Of a stretch of 64,000 nucleotides of DNA, positions 26,042 to 33,579 are shown piece after piece. The stretch lies in NCBI RefSeq assembly GCF_042431545.1, contig NZ_JBHLYX010000009.1; one strand, written 5' to 3'. Position 1 is the first letter of the stretch, and each line of letters opens with the position of its first letter. The notes under the pieces were generated by a model that saw only the letters and a program-made list of their open reading frames with translations, made no database searches and was not told the origin of the DNA. The position numbers were made by a program, and so were the translations under genes. This DNA comes from Pseudoalteromonas xiamenensis. GTDB lineage: Bacteria; Pseudomonadota; Gammaproteobacteria; Enterobacterales; Alteromonadaceae.

Positions 26042-27049
26042 ATGGATTTACAACCACATTTTTCCATTACCGCAAATGGTAATGAAATTGCAGAGTCGCT
26101 AAGGGAACGTATTGTCGAAGTGGTGGTGACCGAACGGACAGGGCTTTTGAGTGATACTTGCTATATCAAGTTTGACAACCTCGGCAAAGCTCCTATTCAG
26201 TTACCAAAACAAGGCGATAAAGTTGAAATCGCGGTTGGCTATAAGCAAGGCTCCGAAGATGGCAATGCGCCGCTTAAACCGCTCGGCTTTTTTGAAATTG
26301 GTGAGTTTAATTTAAATGGACCACTTCGATCACTTGAGTTATTTGGTAATAAAGTCCTTTGGCATAAAGGGTTCAAAACGCCAAAACAACGTTCTTGGCC
26401 AGAGACGCCTGAACCACCACAAAAACTTAAAGATTTAATTGGAAAAATTGCAGGCGAGTATGGTCTAGAGGCAAAGGTAGCGCCTGAGTTTGAAAGTATC
26501 ACGCTTGCGCAAATAGAGCAGTCTGAAAGTGATATGCAGTTGTTGTCAAAACTCGCCGATCAATTTGATGCCGTCATGAAAATCACCAACGATAAGTTGG
26601 TCTTTATGCCAAAAGGCACGGGTAAATCGTTAAGTGGCAAAGATCTCGACAAAATTGAACTCGATAATTCTGAACTGCTGAATTGGTGCCTAAATCGCAG
26701 CTTCTACAAACAAGTCGGAGAAGTGTCTGCCTATTACCATGACTTAAACACCGCAGAGCGAGTCGAAGTAAAAAGTGGGCGTGGTGCACCGGCGTTGGTT
26801 CTACCTTATCTTTTTGCGGATGAAGCGAGCGCGCTTGCGGCAACCAAAAGTAAATCAGTGTCGCTGACTCGCAGTTTCAATACGTTGAAATTAACCGTGA
26901 TTGGCCATTCTGGCATATCGGCTGGGCAAGCGATTAGTGTTGCAAATACAGATACTGAGGCCGATGGCGATTGGTACGTGAGTGCGGTGACTCATTGTAT
27001 CGACCAACAAGGTTTTCGCAGCCATCTCGTTTGTGAATCGTTAAGTTAA
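26042..27049 (+). CDS. Baseplate hub protein, P2 gpD-like
   Basis: 335 residues. The pattern of phage late control D/gp27-type hub proteins is present: ERIVEVVVTERTGLLSDTCY, PKQGDKVEIAVGYK, FKTPKQRSWPETPEPPQKLK and LSKLADQFDAVMKITNDKLV. It forms the hub on which the gpV spike sits. It is the last gene of the tail locus. Confidence 0.95.
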   Translation: MDLQPHFSITANGNEIAESLRERIVEVVVTERTGLLSDTCYIKFDNLGKAPIQLPKQGDKVEIAVGYKQGSEDGNAPLKPLGFFEIGEFNLNGPLRSLELFGNKVLWHKGFKTPKQRSWPETPEPPQKLKDLIGKIAGEYGLEAKVAPEFESITLAQIEQSESDMQLLSKLADQFDAVMKITNDKLVFMPKGTGKSLSGKDLDKIELDNSELLNWCLNRSFYKQVGEVSAYYHDLNTAERVEVKSGRGAPALVLPYLFADEASALAATKSKSVSLTRSFNTLKLTVIGHSGISAGQAISVANTDTEADGDWYVSAVTHCIDQQGFRSHLVCESLS

Positions 27050-27347
27050 CAAACGTCACGACAAATGACCAATTCTCCAAACGCTTTATAACTCTTTTTT
27101 TTGGTTTGCATCAACACGACGTTAAACGCTGATGTGAACCACACGACCTTCCTTCTCTTGTGCTTCTAAGGCATGAGCCTCCCTACAAAAGTCATTCCCG
27201 TTCGGTTTAATTACGACACCAAAGTGGTACGGGAAAGCCTCCTTTCTCCATATGGGCCACCCCTGCTTGTTCAGGGCTCTGGCCTCCTTTCCAACTAGAA
27301 CTTCCTACCTACTCAAACAACGCCTTAATTTGTTTGGCAGACTAAAT
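27050..27347. other. Structured non-coding region at the right border of the tail locus
   Basis: There is no gene here. TTCCCGT (27195-27201) pairs with ACGGGAA (27229-27235), and inside it ACCA/TGGT (27218-27221/27225-27228) forms an inner hairpin, leaving a one-sided bulge. The block GCCTCC recurs three times (about 27177, 27238 and 27282). It lies between the end of gpD (+) and the end of the exporter gene (-), so it may hold terminators for both or an uncharacterised RNA. No att-like repeat could be tested because the left end of the locus is outside the window. Confidence 0.35.
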
Positions 27348-28244
27348 TCAGCTCGGCATAAAAATAAGTGCAACCCCTGAGAACGCCAGTAATCCACCCA
27401 ATATCATACTTCGCGTTAATCGATTACCTCTACAAAAGGTGATGCTCATCACTATCAGAGGAGAGGTCGCAAACAACGTTTGCGCGATAGCGGGATCCGT
27501 GAACTTCACCGCAATAAACTGTAACCAAACACCCAAAAATGTGCCAAAGAAGATAGCAACCATGAGCCAAGTTTTGTTGCTTACACCTCGCAAAGAAAGT
27601 GCGTTTGAAAGCGAGTGATGACGCAAAAAGGCGATCAGCATCCCAATCACAAACGTCCCGCTAAACAAACGAATAAGCGCTGCCCACCATGTACTGTATT
27701 CACCGTAATTGACCGCTTGTTTTGTGAGAACCATACCTAAGGCTTGGCAAAATGCGGCGGTTAACGCAAAGGTAATACCGACCATATAGTGCGTTGGCAT
27801 GGTGTTTAACCTATCGTTTGGATAAAGCGCAATAACGACCCCAAGCGTTGTCAATGCAATGGCTAGATAGCTTTGTGCGGAAAGACTCACGGAAAAAAAC
27901 ACGTAGTTTATGAGTATAACGAAAACGGGTGCAAGCGATTCCACGACCAAAGTACGCGCAGGGCCAAGCAGTTTGAGTGCTGCAAAATAAGCACTGTCCC
28001 CAACAGCTATGCCAATCACACCACTGAGTATCAACCAAAGCCATGTTTGTGGTTGCGAGGGTAATGCCATGTCTTGGGTTACGAGAATAACACCCAACAT
28101 GAGTAGCGACGCGAGCACGCCTTTGCTTACATTTAATTCAAAGGCACTTAGCTGGTGAGAAAACTGTTTGTATAAATAGGTTGAAAAGGCCCAACTGAAT
28201 GCTGCAATAAGAGCAACAAGTTCACCGAACAGTGGCATGATCAT
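27348..28244 (-). CDS. EamA/DMT family transporter
   Basis: 298 residues, about ten hydrophobic segments in two EamA repeats (first from FGELVALIAAFSWAFSTYLY, second from YMVGITFALTAAFCQALGMV). It belongs to the drug/metabolite transporter superfamily of inner-membrane exporters; the substrate cannot be told. Divergent from metA, and the first host gene after the tail locus. Confidence 0.85.
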   Translation of the reverse strand: MIMPLFGELVALIAAFSWAFSTYLYKQFSHQLSAFELNVSKGVLASLLMLGVILVTQDMALPSQPQTWLWLILSGVIGIAVGDSAYFAALKLLGPARTLVVESLAPVFVILINYVFFSVSLSAQSYLAIALTTLGVVIALYPNDRLNTMPTHYMVGITFALTAAFCQALGMVLTKQAVNYGEYSTWWAALIRLFSGTFVIGMLIAFLRHHSLSNALSLRGVSNKTWLMVAIFFGTFLGVWLQFIAVKFTDPAIAQTLFATSPLIVMSITFCRGNRLTRSMILGGLLAFSGVALIFMPS

Positions 28245-28332
28245 TCTTCTTTTTAGTCGTTCAATATTTCACAGTGCGATTATATACCTAAGCTAAACAC
28301 AATGAAGGGTTTGAATTAGGTTAAAATCATTT

Positions 28333-28383
28333 GGACGTCCATACATCTAGAGGTTGAAAATTTTCCATTTCCCGTCATAATGT
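28333..28383 (+). promoter_or_regulatory. metA promoter with MetJ operator
   Basis: Three consecutive 8-mers, GGACGTCC (28333), ATACATCT (28341) and AGAGGTTG (28349), resemble met boxes (consensus AGACGTCT), which MetJ-SAM binds side by side. They overlap a possible -35 TTGAAA (28354-28359) with an 18-nt spacer to -10 TAATGT (28378-28383). Repression when methionine is plentiful is the expected result. Confidence 0.6.
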
Positions 28384-28410
28384 CGGGTATATCAACCTTG
28401 GGAGTGATCT

Positions 28411-29358
28411 ATGCCAATTACCGTAAAAGACGATTTACCTGCCATTGCAAAACTTCGCCATGAAAATGTCTTTGTTATGCCTCAAAGTCGAGCGCTGACG
28501 CAGGAGATCCGTCCGATGCGATTGGCTATTTTGAATTTGATGCCCAATAAGGTTGAAACCGAAGTGCAATTTATTCGTTTACTTGCCAATACGCCATTGC
28601 AAGTGCATGTTGATTTATTGCGACTCGATACTCATCGAAGCTCTGAAAATTCAGAACAGCACTTAGACATGTTCTACCGTTATTTTTCAGATGTGAAAGA
28701 CCAAAACTACGACGCATTAATTGTGACGGGCGCGCCACTTGCACATTTAGAGTACGAAGACGTCATCTATTGGCAAGAGCTATGCGAGTTTTTTGATTGG
28801 GCAGAGCATCACGTGACCTCGACGTTATTTTCGTGTTGGGCAGCCTACGCGGCAATCTATCATCACCATGGAATTAAACGTACTTTGCGTACAGATAAAA
28901 TAAGTGGTGTATTTCAACACCATTGTTATTTCAATCATGGTGCGCTCACTCGAGGTTTTGACGATCATTTCTATGTCCCGCATTCTCGTTATGGTCATAT
29001 TGAGAACGCTCGATTTAATGCAAGCAAAGAGCTCGTCGTGCTCGCAGGGTCAGAGGAAGCAGGGGCTTATTTAATTAAAAATCAGTCGGGCAGCCAAGTG
29101 TATATTACAGGTCACCCTGAGTACGATGCTGATACGCTAAAAAAAGAATACGAGCGTGATTTAGCGAAAGGGCCGGGTGCACCAAAACCACTGCATTATT
29201 TCCCGAACGACGACGTCACAATTACGCCTTCTAAGGCATGGCAAAGTCACGCCTTTTTATTATTCTCGAACTGGTTAAACTATTACGTATATCAAACCAC
29301 GCCGTATGACATTAATTTGGTTAGCCAAGATGTAAGGACTAACAACTATGCAGAATAA
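28411..29358 (+). CDS. metA: Homoserine O-succinyltransferase
   Basis: 315 residues (E. coli MetA 309). It transfers a succinyl or acetyl group to homoserine, the first step of methionine synthesis. The nucleophile Cys lies in TLFSCWAAYAAIYHHHGIKR, and the His-Glu pair in YITGHPEYD. MPITVKDDLPAIAKL at the start is typical. The acyl-CoA used cannot be decided by eye. It overlaps the next gene by 11 nt, giving a methionine operon with the split MetH. Confidence 0.95.
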   Translation: MPITVKDDLPAIAKLRHENVFVMPQSRALTQEIRPMRLAILNLMPNKVETEVQFIRLLANTPLQVHVDLLRLDTHRSSENSEQHLDMFYRYFSDVKDQNYDALIVTGAPLAHLEYEDVIYWQELCEFFDWAEHHVTSTLFSCWAAYAAIYHHHGIKRTLRTDKISGVFQHHCYFNHGALTRGFDDHFYVPHSRYGHIENARFNASKELVVLAGSEEAGAYLIKNQSGSQVYITGHPEYDADTLKKEYERDLAKGPGAPKPLHYFPNDDVTITPSKAWQSHAFLLFSNWLNYYVYQTTPYDINLVSQDVRTNNYAE

Positions 29359-30403
29359 ACTCACCACCCTTATCGAGTCACTCAAGCAACGCATTCTTAT
29401 TTTGGATGGTGCGATGGGCACGATGATCCAGAAACACAAATTCGAAGAAGAAGATTACCGTGGTGAGCGCTTCAAAGACTGGCATGTGCTGGTGAAAGGG
29501 AACAATGATTTGCTGAGTCTTACCCAGCCTAACGTCATTGCCGATATTCACCGCCAATATCTTGAAGCAGGTGCAGATATAATCGAAACGAACACGTTTA
29601 ATTCGACCACCATTTCAATGGAAGACTACGAAATGGCCGCGCTCAGCCGTGAAATTAACGTTGAGTCTGCGAAACTTGCGCGCCAAGTGTGTGATGAATT
29701 TACTGCAAAAAATCCGAGCAAGCCGCGCTACGTAGCTGGTGTACTGGGTCCAACATCAAAAACCTGCTCAATTTCTCCAGATGTGAATGATCCTGGGTAT
29801 CGCAACATCACGTTTGATAAATTAGTGGATGCGTATGTCGAGTCCACTCTGGCTTTGATGGAAGGTGGTGCGGATTTGATTCTGATTGAAACTATTTTCG
29901 ATACATTAAATGCGAAAGCTGCTGCATTCGCGGTAGAAGAAGCCTTTGAACAAGCCGGACGTGCTTTGCCAGTAATGATCTCAGGTACTATCACCGATGC
30001 GTCAGGGCGGACATTATCGGGCCAAACCACAGAAGCCTTTTACAATTCGATTCGCCATATAAAACCTATTTCAATTGGTTTAAATTGCGCGCTCGGTCCA
30101 GATTTGTTACGTCCTTATGTTGAAGAACTGTCTCGTGTTTGTGAGACATTTACCTCTGTACACCCGAACGCGGGTTTGCCAAATGAATTCGGTGAATATG
30201 ATTTAGAAGCGGATGAAATGGCGAAAGAAATTGTCGATTGGGGTAAAGAAGGTTTTATCAATATTGTTGGTGGCTGTTGTGGTACTACACCAGAACACAT
30301 TCGTGCATTTGCAAAATTACTCGCACAGATTGAACCACGCCCATTGCCTGAAATTGAGCGCCGCATGCGCCTTGCGGGTTTAGAAGCCTGTAACTTGAAT
30401 TAG
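29348..30403 (+). CDS. metH: Methionine synthase, homocysteine-binding part (split MetH, N-terminal)
   Basis: 351 residues covering the zinc/homocysteine-binding module of cobalamin-dependent methionine synthase. Starts with ILDGAMGTMIQKHKFEEEDY. Zinc ligands are seen in GLNCALGPD and GGCCGTTPEHIRAFA. In E. coli this module is fused to the rest (1227 residues). Here a stop falls in the linker after RMRLAGLEACNLN. The remaining modules follow 11 nt later in another frame, so the enzyme should work as two subunits. Confidence 0.9.
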   Translation: MQNKLTTLIESLKQRILILDGAMGTMIQKHKFEEEDYRGERFKDWHVLVKGNNDLLSLTQPNVIADIHRQYLEAGADIIETNTFNSTTISMEDYEMAALSREINVESAKLARQVCDEFTAKNPSKPRYVAGVLGPTSKTCSISPDVNDPGYRNITFDKLVDAYVESTLALMEGGADLILIETIFDTLNAKAAAFAVEEAFEQAGRALPVMISGTITDASGRTLSGQTTEAFYNSIRHIKPISIGLNCALGPDLLRPYVEELSRVCETFTSVHPNAGLPNEFGEYDLEADEMAKEIVDWGKEGFINIVGGCCGTTPEHIRAFAKLLAQIEPRPLPEIERRMRLAGLEACNLN

Positions 30404-30414
30404 GAATTTGTAGT

Positions 30415-33048
30415 ATGAGTCAAGCGACAGCTATTTTTACAAACGTCGGTGAAAGAACCAACGTAACTGGATCGGCACGATTCAAGCGCTTAATCATGGA
30501 AGGGGACTACGAAACCGCATTGGAAGTTGCTCGTGAGCAAGTTGAGAGTGGTGCACAAGTGATTGACATCAACATGGATGAAGCCATGTTGGATTCTAAA
30601 GCGGCAATGGTAAAGTTTCTAAACCTTATTGCCTCTGAGCCTGAAATTTCGCGCGTGCCTATCATGGTCGACTCTTCGAAATGGGATGTCATTGAGGCGG
30701 GTTTAAAATGTATTCAAGGCAAGGCCATTGTTAACTCTATCTCGTTAAAAGAAGGGATTGAGCCTTTTGTACGCCAAGCCAAAATTATCAAGCGCTTTGG
30801 TGCGGCTGTGGTGGTGATGGCGTTTGACGAAAAAGGCCAAGCCGAAACGGCTGATCGTAAGTTCGATATTTGTGAGCGCTCCTATCGCATTTTGGTGGAT
30901 GAGCTGGGCTTTCCTCCTGAAGACATTATCTTTGACCCGAATATTTTTGCGGTGGCAACGGGGATTGAAGAGCACGACAACTACGCCGTTGAATTTATTG
31001 AAGGCACACGCCGCATCAAGAAACACCTTCCTTATTGTAAAATATCGGGTGGTGTGTCGAATGTGTCGTTTTCATTCCGTGGTAATAATCCGGTACGTGA
31101 AGCCATTCACTCCGTGTTTCTCTATCATGCGATCCAAGCCGGTATGGATATGGGGATTGTTAATGCGGGACAGCTTGCGGTTTATGATGACATTCCAGAA
31201 GAGCTACGCCACGCGGTAGAAGATGTGATCCTCAATCGTGATGCGGGCGCAGGTGAGCGCTTGGTTGAATTGGCGCCGAAATACTCAGGTATGGCACAAG
31301 CCGAAAAAGTCGAAGACTTAGAATGGCGTAGCTGGCCTGTCGCTAAACGTTTGGAACATGCGCTTGTCAAAGGGATTACAGAATACATTGATGAAGATAC
31401 CGAAGCGTGCCGTCTTTCGTTTGCCAAGCCAATCGAAGTGATAGAAGGGCCGTTGATGGACGGTATGAACGTAGTCGGCGATTTGTTTGGTGCAGGTAAA
31501 ATGTTCCTGCCGCAGGTAGTCAAATCGGCACGCGTCATGAAGCGCGCGGTAGCTTATCTCGACCCCTACATTCAAGCCGAAAAGCAAGGCGGTTCGAGTG
31601 CAGGAAAAATCGTCATGGCAACCGTAAAAGGCGATGTGCATGACATCGGCAAAAACATCGTCGGCGTTGTTCTGCAATGTAATAATTACGAAGTCATTGA
31701 CTTAGGCGTAATGGTACCGGCTGAAAAAATCCTGCAGACCGCAATTGATACGAACGCCGACATCATTGGATTGTCAGGACTCATCACTCCGTCGCTCGAT
31801 GAAATGGTGCACGTAGCGAAAGAGATGAAGCGTCGAGGTTTTGAGTTGCCGTTGTTAATTGGCGGCGCAACAACATCAAAAGCGCATACCGCAGTGAAAA
31901 TCGAGCCTCAATATGACAAAGGTGTGGTGTATGTGAATAACGCTAGCCGAGCAGTTGGCGTGGTGTCGAGTTTGTTATCGAAAACACAGAAACAACCTTT
32001 CCTTGAGAGAGTGAAAGAGGAGTATGTGGTGGTACGAGACCAACAAGCGCGTAAAAAGCCTCGTACAAAGCCTGTTAGTATTGAAAAGGCACGTGACAAC
32101 GCGTTATCTTTAGATTGGAAAAATTACACCCCTCCAGTGCCGACTAAACTAGGTATTACAGAATTTAGAGATGTGCCTATTCGCACTCTTCGCAAGTACA
32201 TCGACTGGACACCCTTTTTCATGACATGGAGCCTTGCAGGTAAATATCCTCGCATTTTGAGCGATGAAATTGTGGGGGAAGAAGCCACGCAATTGTTCAA
32301 CGATGCGAATACGATGTTAGACACACTCGAAAAAGACGGTTCTCTGCAGCCGCTTGGTGTGATCGGTTTATTCCCTGCGAATCGCGTAGGCGATGACATT
32401 GAAGTTTACACTGACGAGTCTCGCACCGAGCGATTAGAGCTTGCCTGTCATTTACGTCAACAAACAGAGAAAACGGATTTTGCAAATTATTGCTTATCTG
32501 ATTTTGTTGCACCAAGAGGCACGCCGGATTACTTAGGTGCATTCGCCGTTACAGGTGGCCTTGAAGAAGATGCACTGGCGGATGTATTTGAGCAGCAACA
32601 AGACGACTACAACAAGATCATGGTCAAGGCGGTTGCAGATCGATTGGCGGAGGCTTTTGCTGAGTATTTACACGAGCAAGTACGCAAAGTGTATTGGGGC
32701 TACGCAAAAGACGAAACACTCTCCAATGAAGAGCTGATCCGTGAAAATTATCAAGGAATTCGCCCAGCTCCCGGTTATCCGGCATGTCCTGAACATACGG
32801 AAAAGCAAAAAATTTGGGACTTGTTAGACGTTGAATCACGCATTGGAATGAAGTTAACGAGTTCTTATGCAATGTGGCCTGGCGCTGCCGTATCGGGATG
32901 GTATTTCTCACATCCGGATTCAAAATATTTTGCGGTTGCATCTATTCAACAAGACCAAGTTAAGGATTACGCGACGCGGGCGAATTTGAGCCTTGTCGAA
33001 GCGGAGCGATGGTTATCGCCAAATCTTGGGTATGAACCCGACGCTTAA
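30415..33048 (+). CDS. metH: Methionine synthase, pterin-, B12- and SAM-binding part (split MetH, C-terminal)
   Basis: 877 residues, ATG with AGGAA upstream. Order: pterin-binding domain from FTNVGERTNVTGSARFKRLI; cobalamin domain with the DVHDIGKNIVGVV motif (His ligand for B12) and GLSGLITPSLDEM; activation domain with RPAPGYPACPEHTEK that binds SAM. Both parts together total 1228 residues, the normal MetH length. All motifs are intact, so this is a division of the gene and not decay. It needs the protein at 29348 for homocysteine. Confidence 0.95.
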   Translation: MSQATAIFTNVGERTNVTGSARFKRLIMEGDYETALEVAREQVESGAQVIDINMDEAMLDSKAAMVKFLNLIASEPEISRVPIMVDSSKWDVIEAGLKCIQGKAIVNSISLKEGIEPFVRQAKIIKRFGAAVVVMAFDEKGQAETADRKFDICERSYRILVDELGFPPEDIIFDPNIFAVATGIEEHDNYAVEFIEGTRRIKKHLPYCKISGGVSNVSFSFRGNNPVREAIHSVFLYHAIQAGMDMGIVNAGQLAVYDDIPEELRHAVEDVILNRDAGAGERLVELAPKYSGMAQAEKVEDLEWRSWPVAKRLEHALVKGITEYIDEDTEACRLSFAKPIEVIEGPLMDGMNVVGDLFGAGKMFLPQVVKSARVMKRAVAYLDPYIQAEKQGGSSAGKIVMATVKGDVHDIGKNIVGVVLQCNNYEVIDLGVMVPAEKILQTAIDTNADIIGLSGLITPSLDEMVHVAKEMKRRGFELPLLIGGATTSKAHTAVKIEPQYDKGVVYVNNASRAVGVVSSLLSKTQKQPFLERVKEEYVVVRDQQARKKPRTKPVSIEKARDNALSLDWKNYTPPVPTKLGITEFRDVPIRTLRKYIDWTPFFMTWSLAGKYPRILSDEIVGEEATQLFNDANTMLDTLEKDGSLQPLGVIGLFPANRVGDDIEVYTDESRTERLELACHLRQQTEKTDFANYCLSDFVAPRGTPDYLGAFAVTGGLEEDALADVFEQQQDDYNKIMVKAVADRLAEAFAEYLHEQVRKVYWGYAKDETLSNEELIRENYQGIRPAPGYPACPEHTEKQKIWDLLDVESRIGMKLTSSYAMWPGAAVSGWYFSHPDSKYFAVASIQQDQVKDYATRANLSLVEAERWLSPNLGYEPDA

Positions 33049-33060
33049 TCCCTTGTTTTT

Positions 33061-33088
33061 AAAAAACGCAGCTTGCTGCGTTTTTTTC
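33061..33088 (+). terminator. Rho-independent terminator of the met operon
   Basis: AAAAAACGCAG (33061-33071), loop CTTG, CTGCGTTTTTTT. Twelve bases after the metH stop. Confidence 0.85.
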
Positions 33089-33161
33089 TATTTTCCCTAT
33101 TGTATTTTGCGTTTCTCCTATCAATAATGCGCAGCGTATTTTTGATGAAGATTTGTACGAA

Positions 33162-33177
33162 CTGTAGTGTCGTACAG
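33162..33177 (+). promoter_or_regulatory. LexA-like site upstream of arfA
   Basis: CTGT-N8-ACAG, the core of the gammaproteobacterial SOS box. It is surrounded by TTGTACGA (33153-33160) and TCGTACAA (33182-33189), a second inverted repeat, so another regulator could be the true binder. A -10-like TATAGG lies at 33192-33197. Confidence 0.35.
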
Positions 33178-33263
33178 ATTGTCGTACAAAGTATAGGGCT
33201 CAATCGATGTACATCGTGTACGCCTTCAATAGCAAACTAGAAAAGAACCAACTCGAGGAAAAT

Positions 33264-33446
33264 ATGAGTAAAAAAAGTAAAATGGTCCATGACCATAAAC
33301 GTGGTGAAATTAAAGATAACGCGATGAAAGCACTTGTGACCAGCGTCCTGTTTCAAAGCAAAGTGGAAAAAGCGAAGAAAGGTAAGGGGAGCTATTCACG
33401 CGCGACAAAGCATAAAGGCCAAGTGCCTTATTTAATGGCTGCTTAA
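33264..33446 (+). CDS. arfA: Alternative ribosome-rescue factor ArfA
   Basis: 60 residues from the ATG at 33264 (CGAGGAA upstream); an in-frame ATG at 33207 lacks a good ribosome binding site. The core matches ArfA: HKRGEIKDNAMKALVT, LFQSKVEKAKKGKGSYSRAT, KH. ArfA enters ribosomes stalled on stop-less mRNA and recruits RF2 for release; it backs up tmRNA. Its own mRNA is normally cut before the stop so that the protein is only stable when tmRNA fails; a stem over the 3' end here may do this (33422-33482). Confidence 0.9.
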   Translation: MSKKSKMVHDHKRGEIKDNAMKALVTSVLFQSKVEKAKKGKGSYSRATKHKGQVPYLMAA

Positions 33447-33482
33447 CGTCTTATCGACTGAGCTGACATCAAATAAGGTATT
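33422..33482 (+). promoter_or_regulatory. Stem overlapping the arfA 3' end
   Basis: Bases 33422-33433 pair with 33471-33482 (8 perfect pairs CCTTATTT/AAATAAGG, extended to 12 with G-U pairs). The left arm lies in the coding region upstream of the stop codon (33444-33446). Cleavage of this stem would yield a stop-less arfA mRNA. Confidence 0.45.
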
Positions 33483-33531
33483 CAGGGTGACATCGTTTCA
33501 CCACGTTAAAAAAAACAAAACCAGTATAAAT

Positions 33532-33567
33532 AAAAAAGCCCACGCATTATTGCGTGGGCTTTTTTTT
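33532..33567. terminator. Bidirectional terminator between arfA and the S8 protease
   Basis: AAAAAAGCCCACGCA (33532-33546), loop TTAT, TGCGTGGGCTTTTTT (33551-33565). A-runs and T-runs on both sides let it serve both converging genes. Confidence 0.9.
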
Positions 33568-33579
33568 CGTTTCTAGCGA

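Noticed and set aside
1..27049. Complete prophage
   Set aside because: No head, packaging, integration, lysis or repressor gene is visible in 27 kb; the left side is outside the window, so this stays open.
28277..28292. CCTAAGCT near metA resembling promoter copies 2 and 3
   Set aside because: No palindrome at the required distance; an 8-base match is expected by chance in a window of this size.
29348..33048. metH considered as a frameshifted pseudogene
   Set aside because: The break is in a domain linker, the second part has its own start and ribosome binding site, and every motif is intact.
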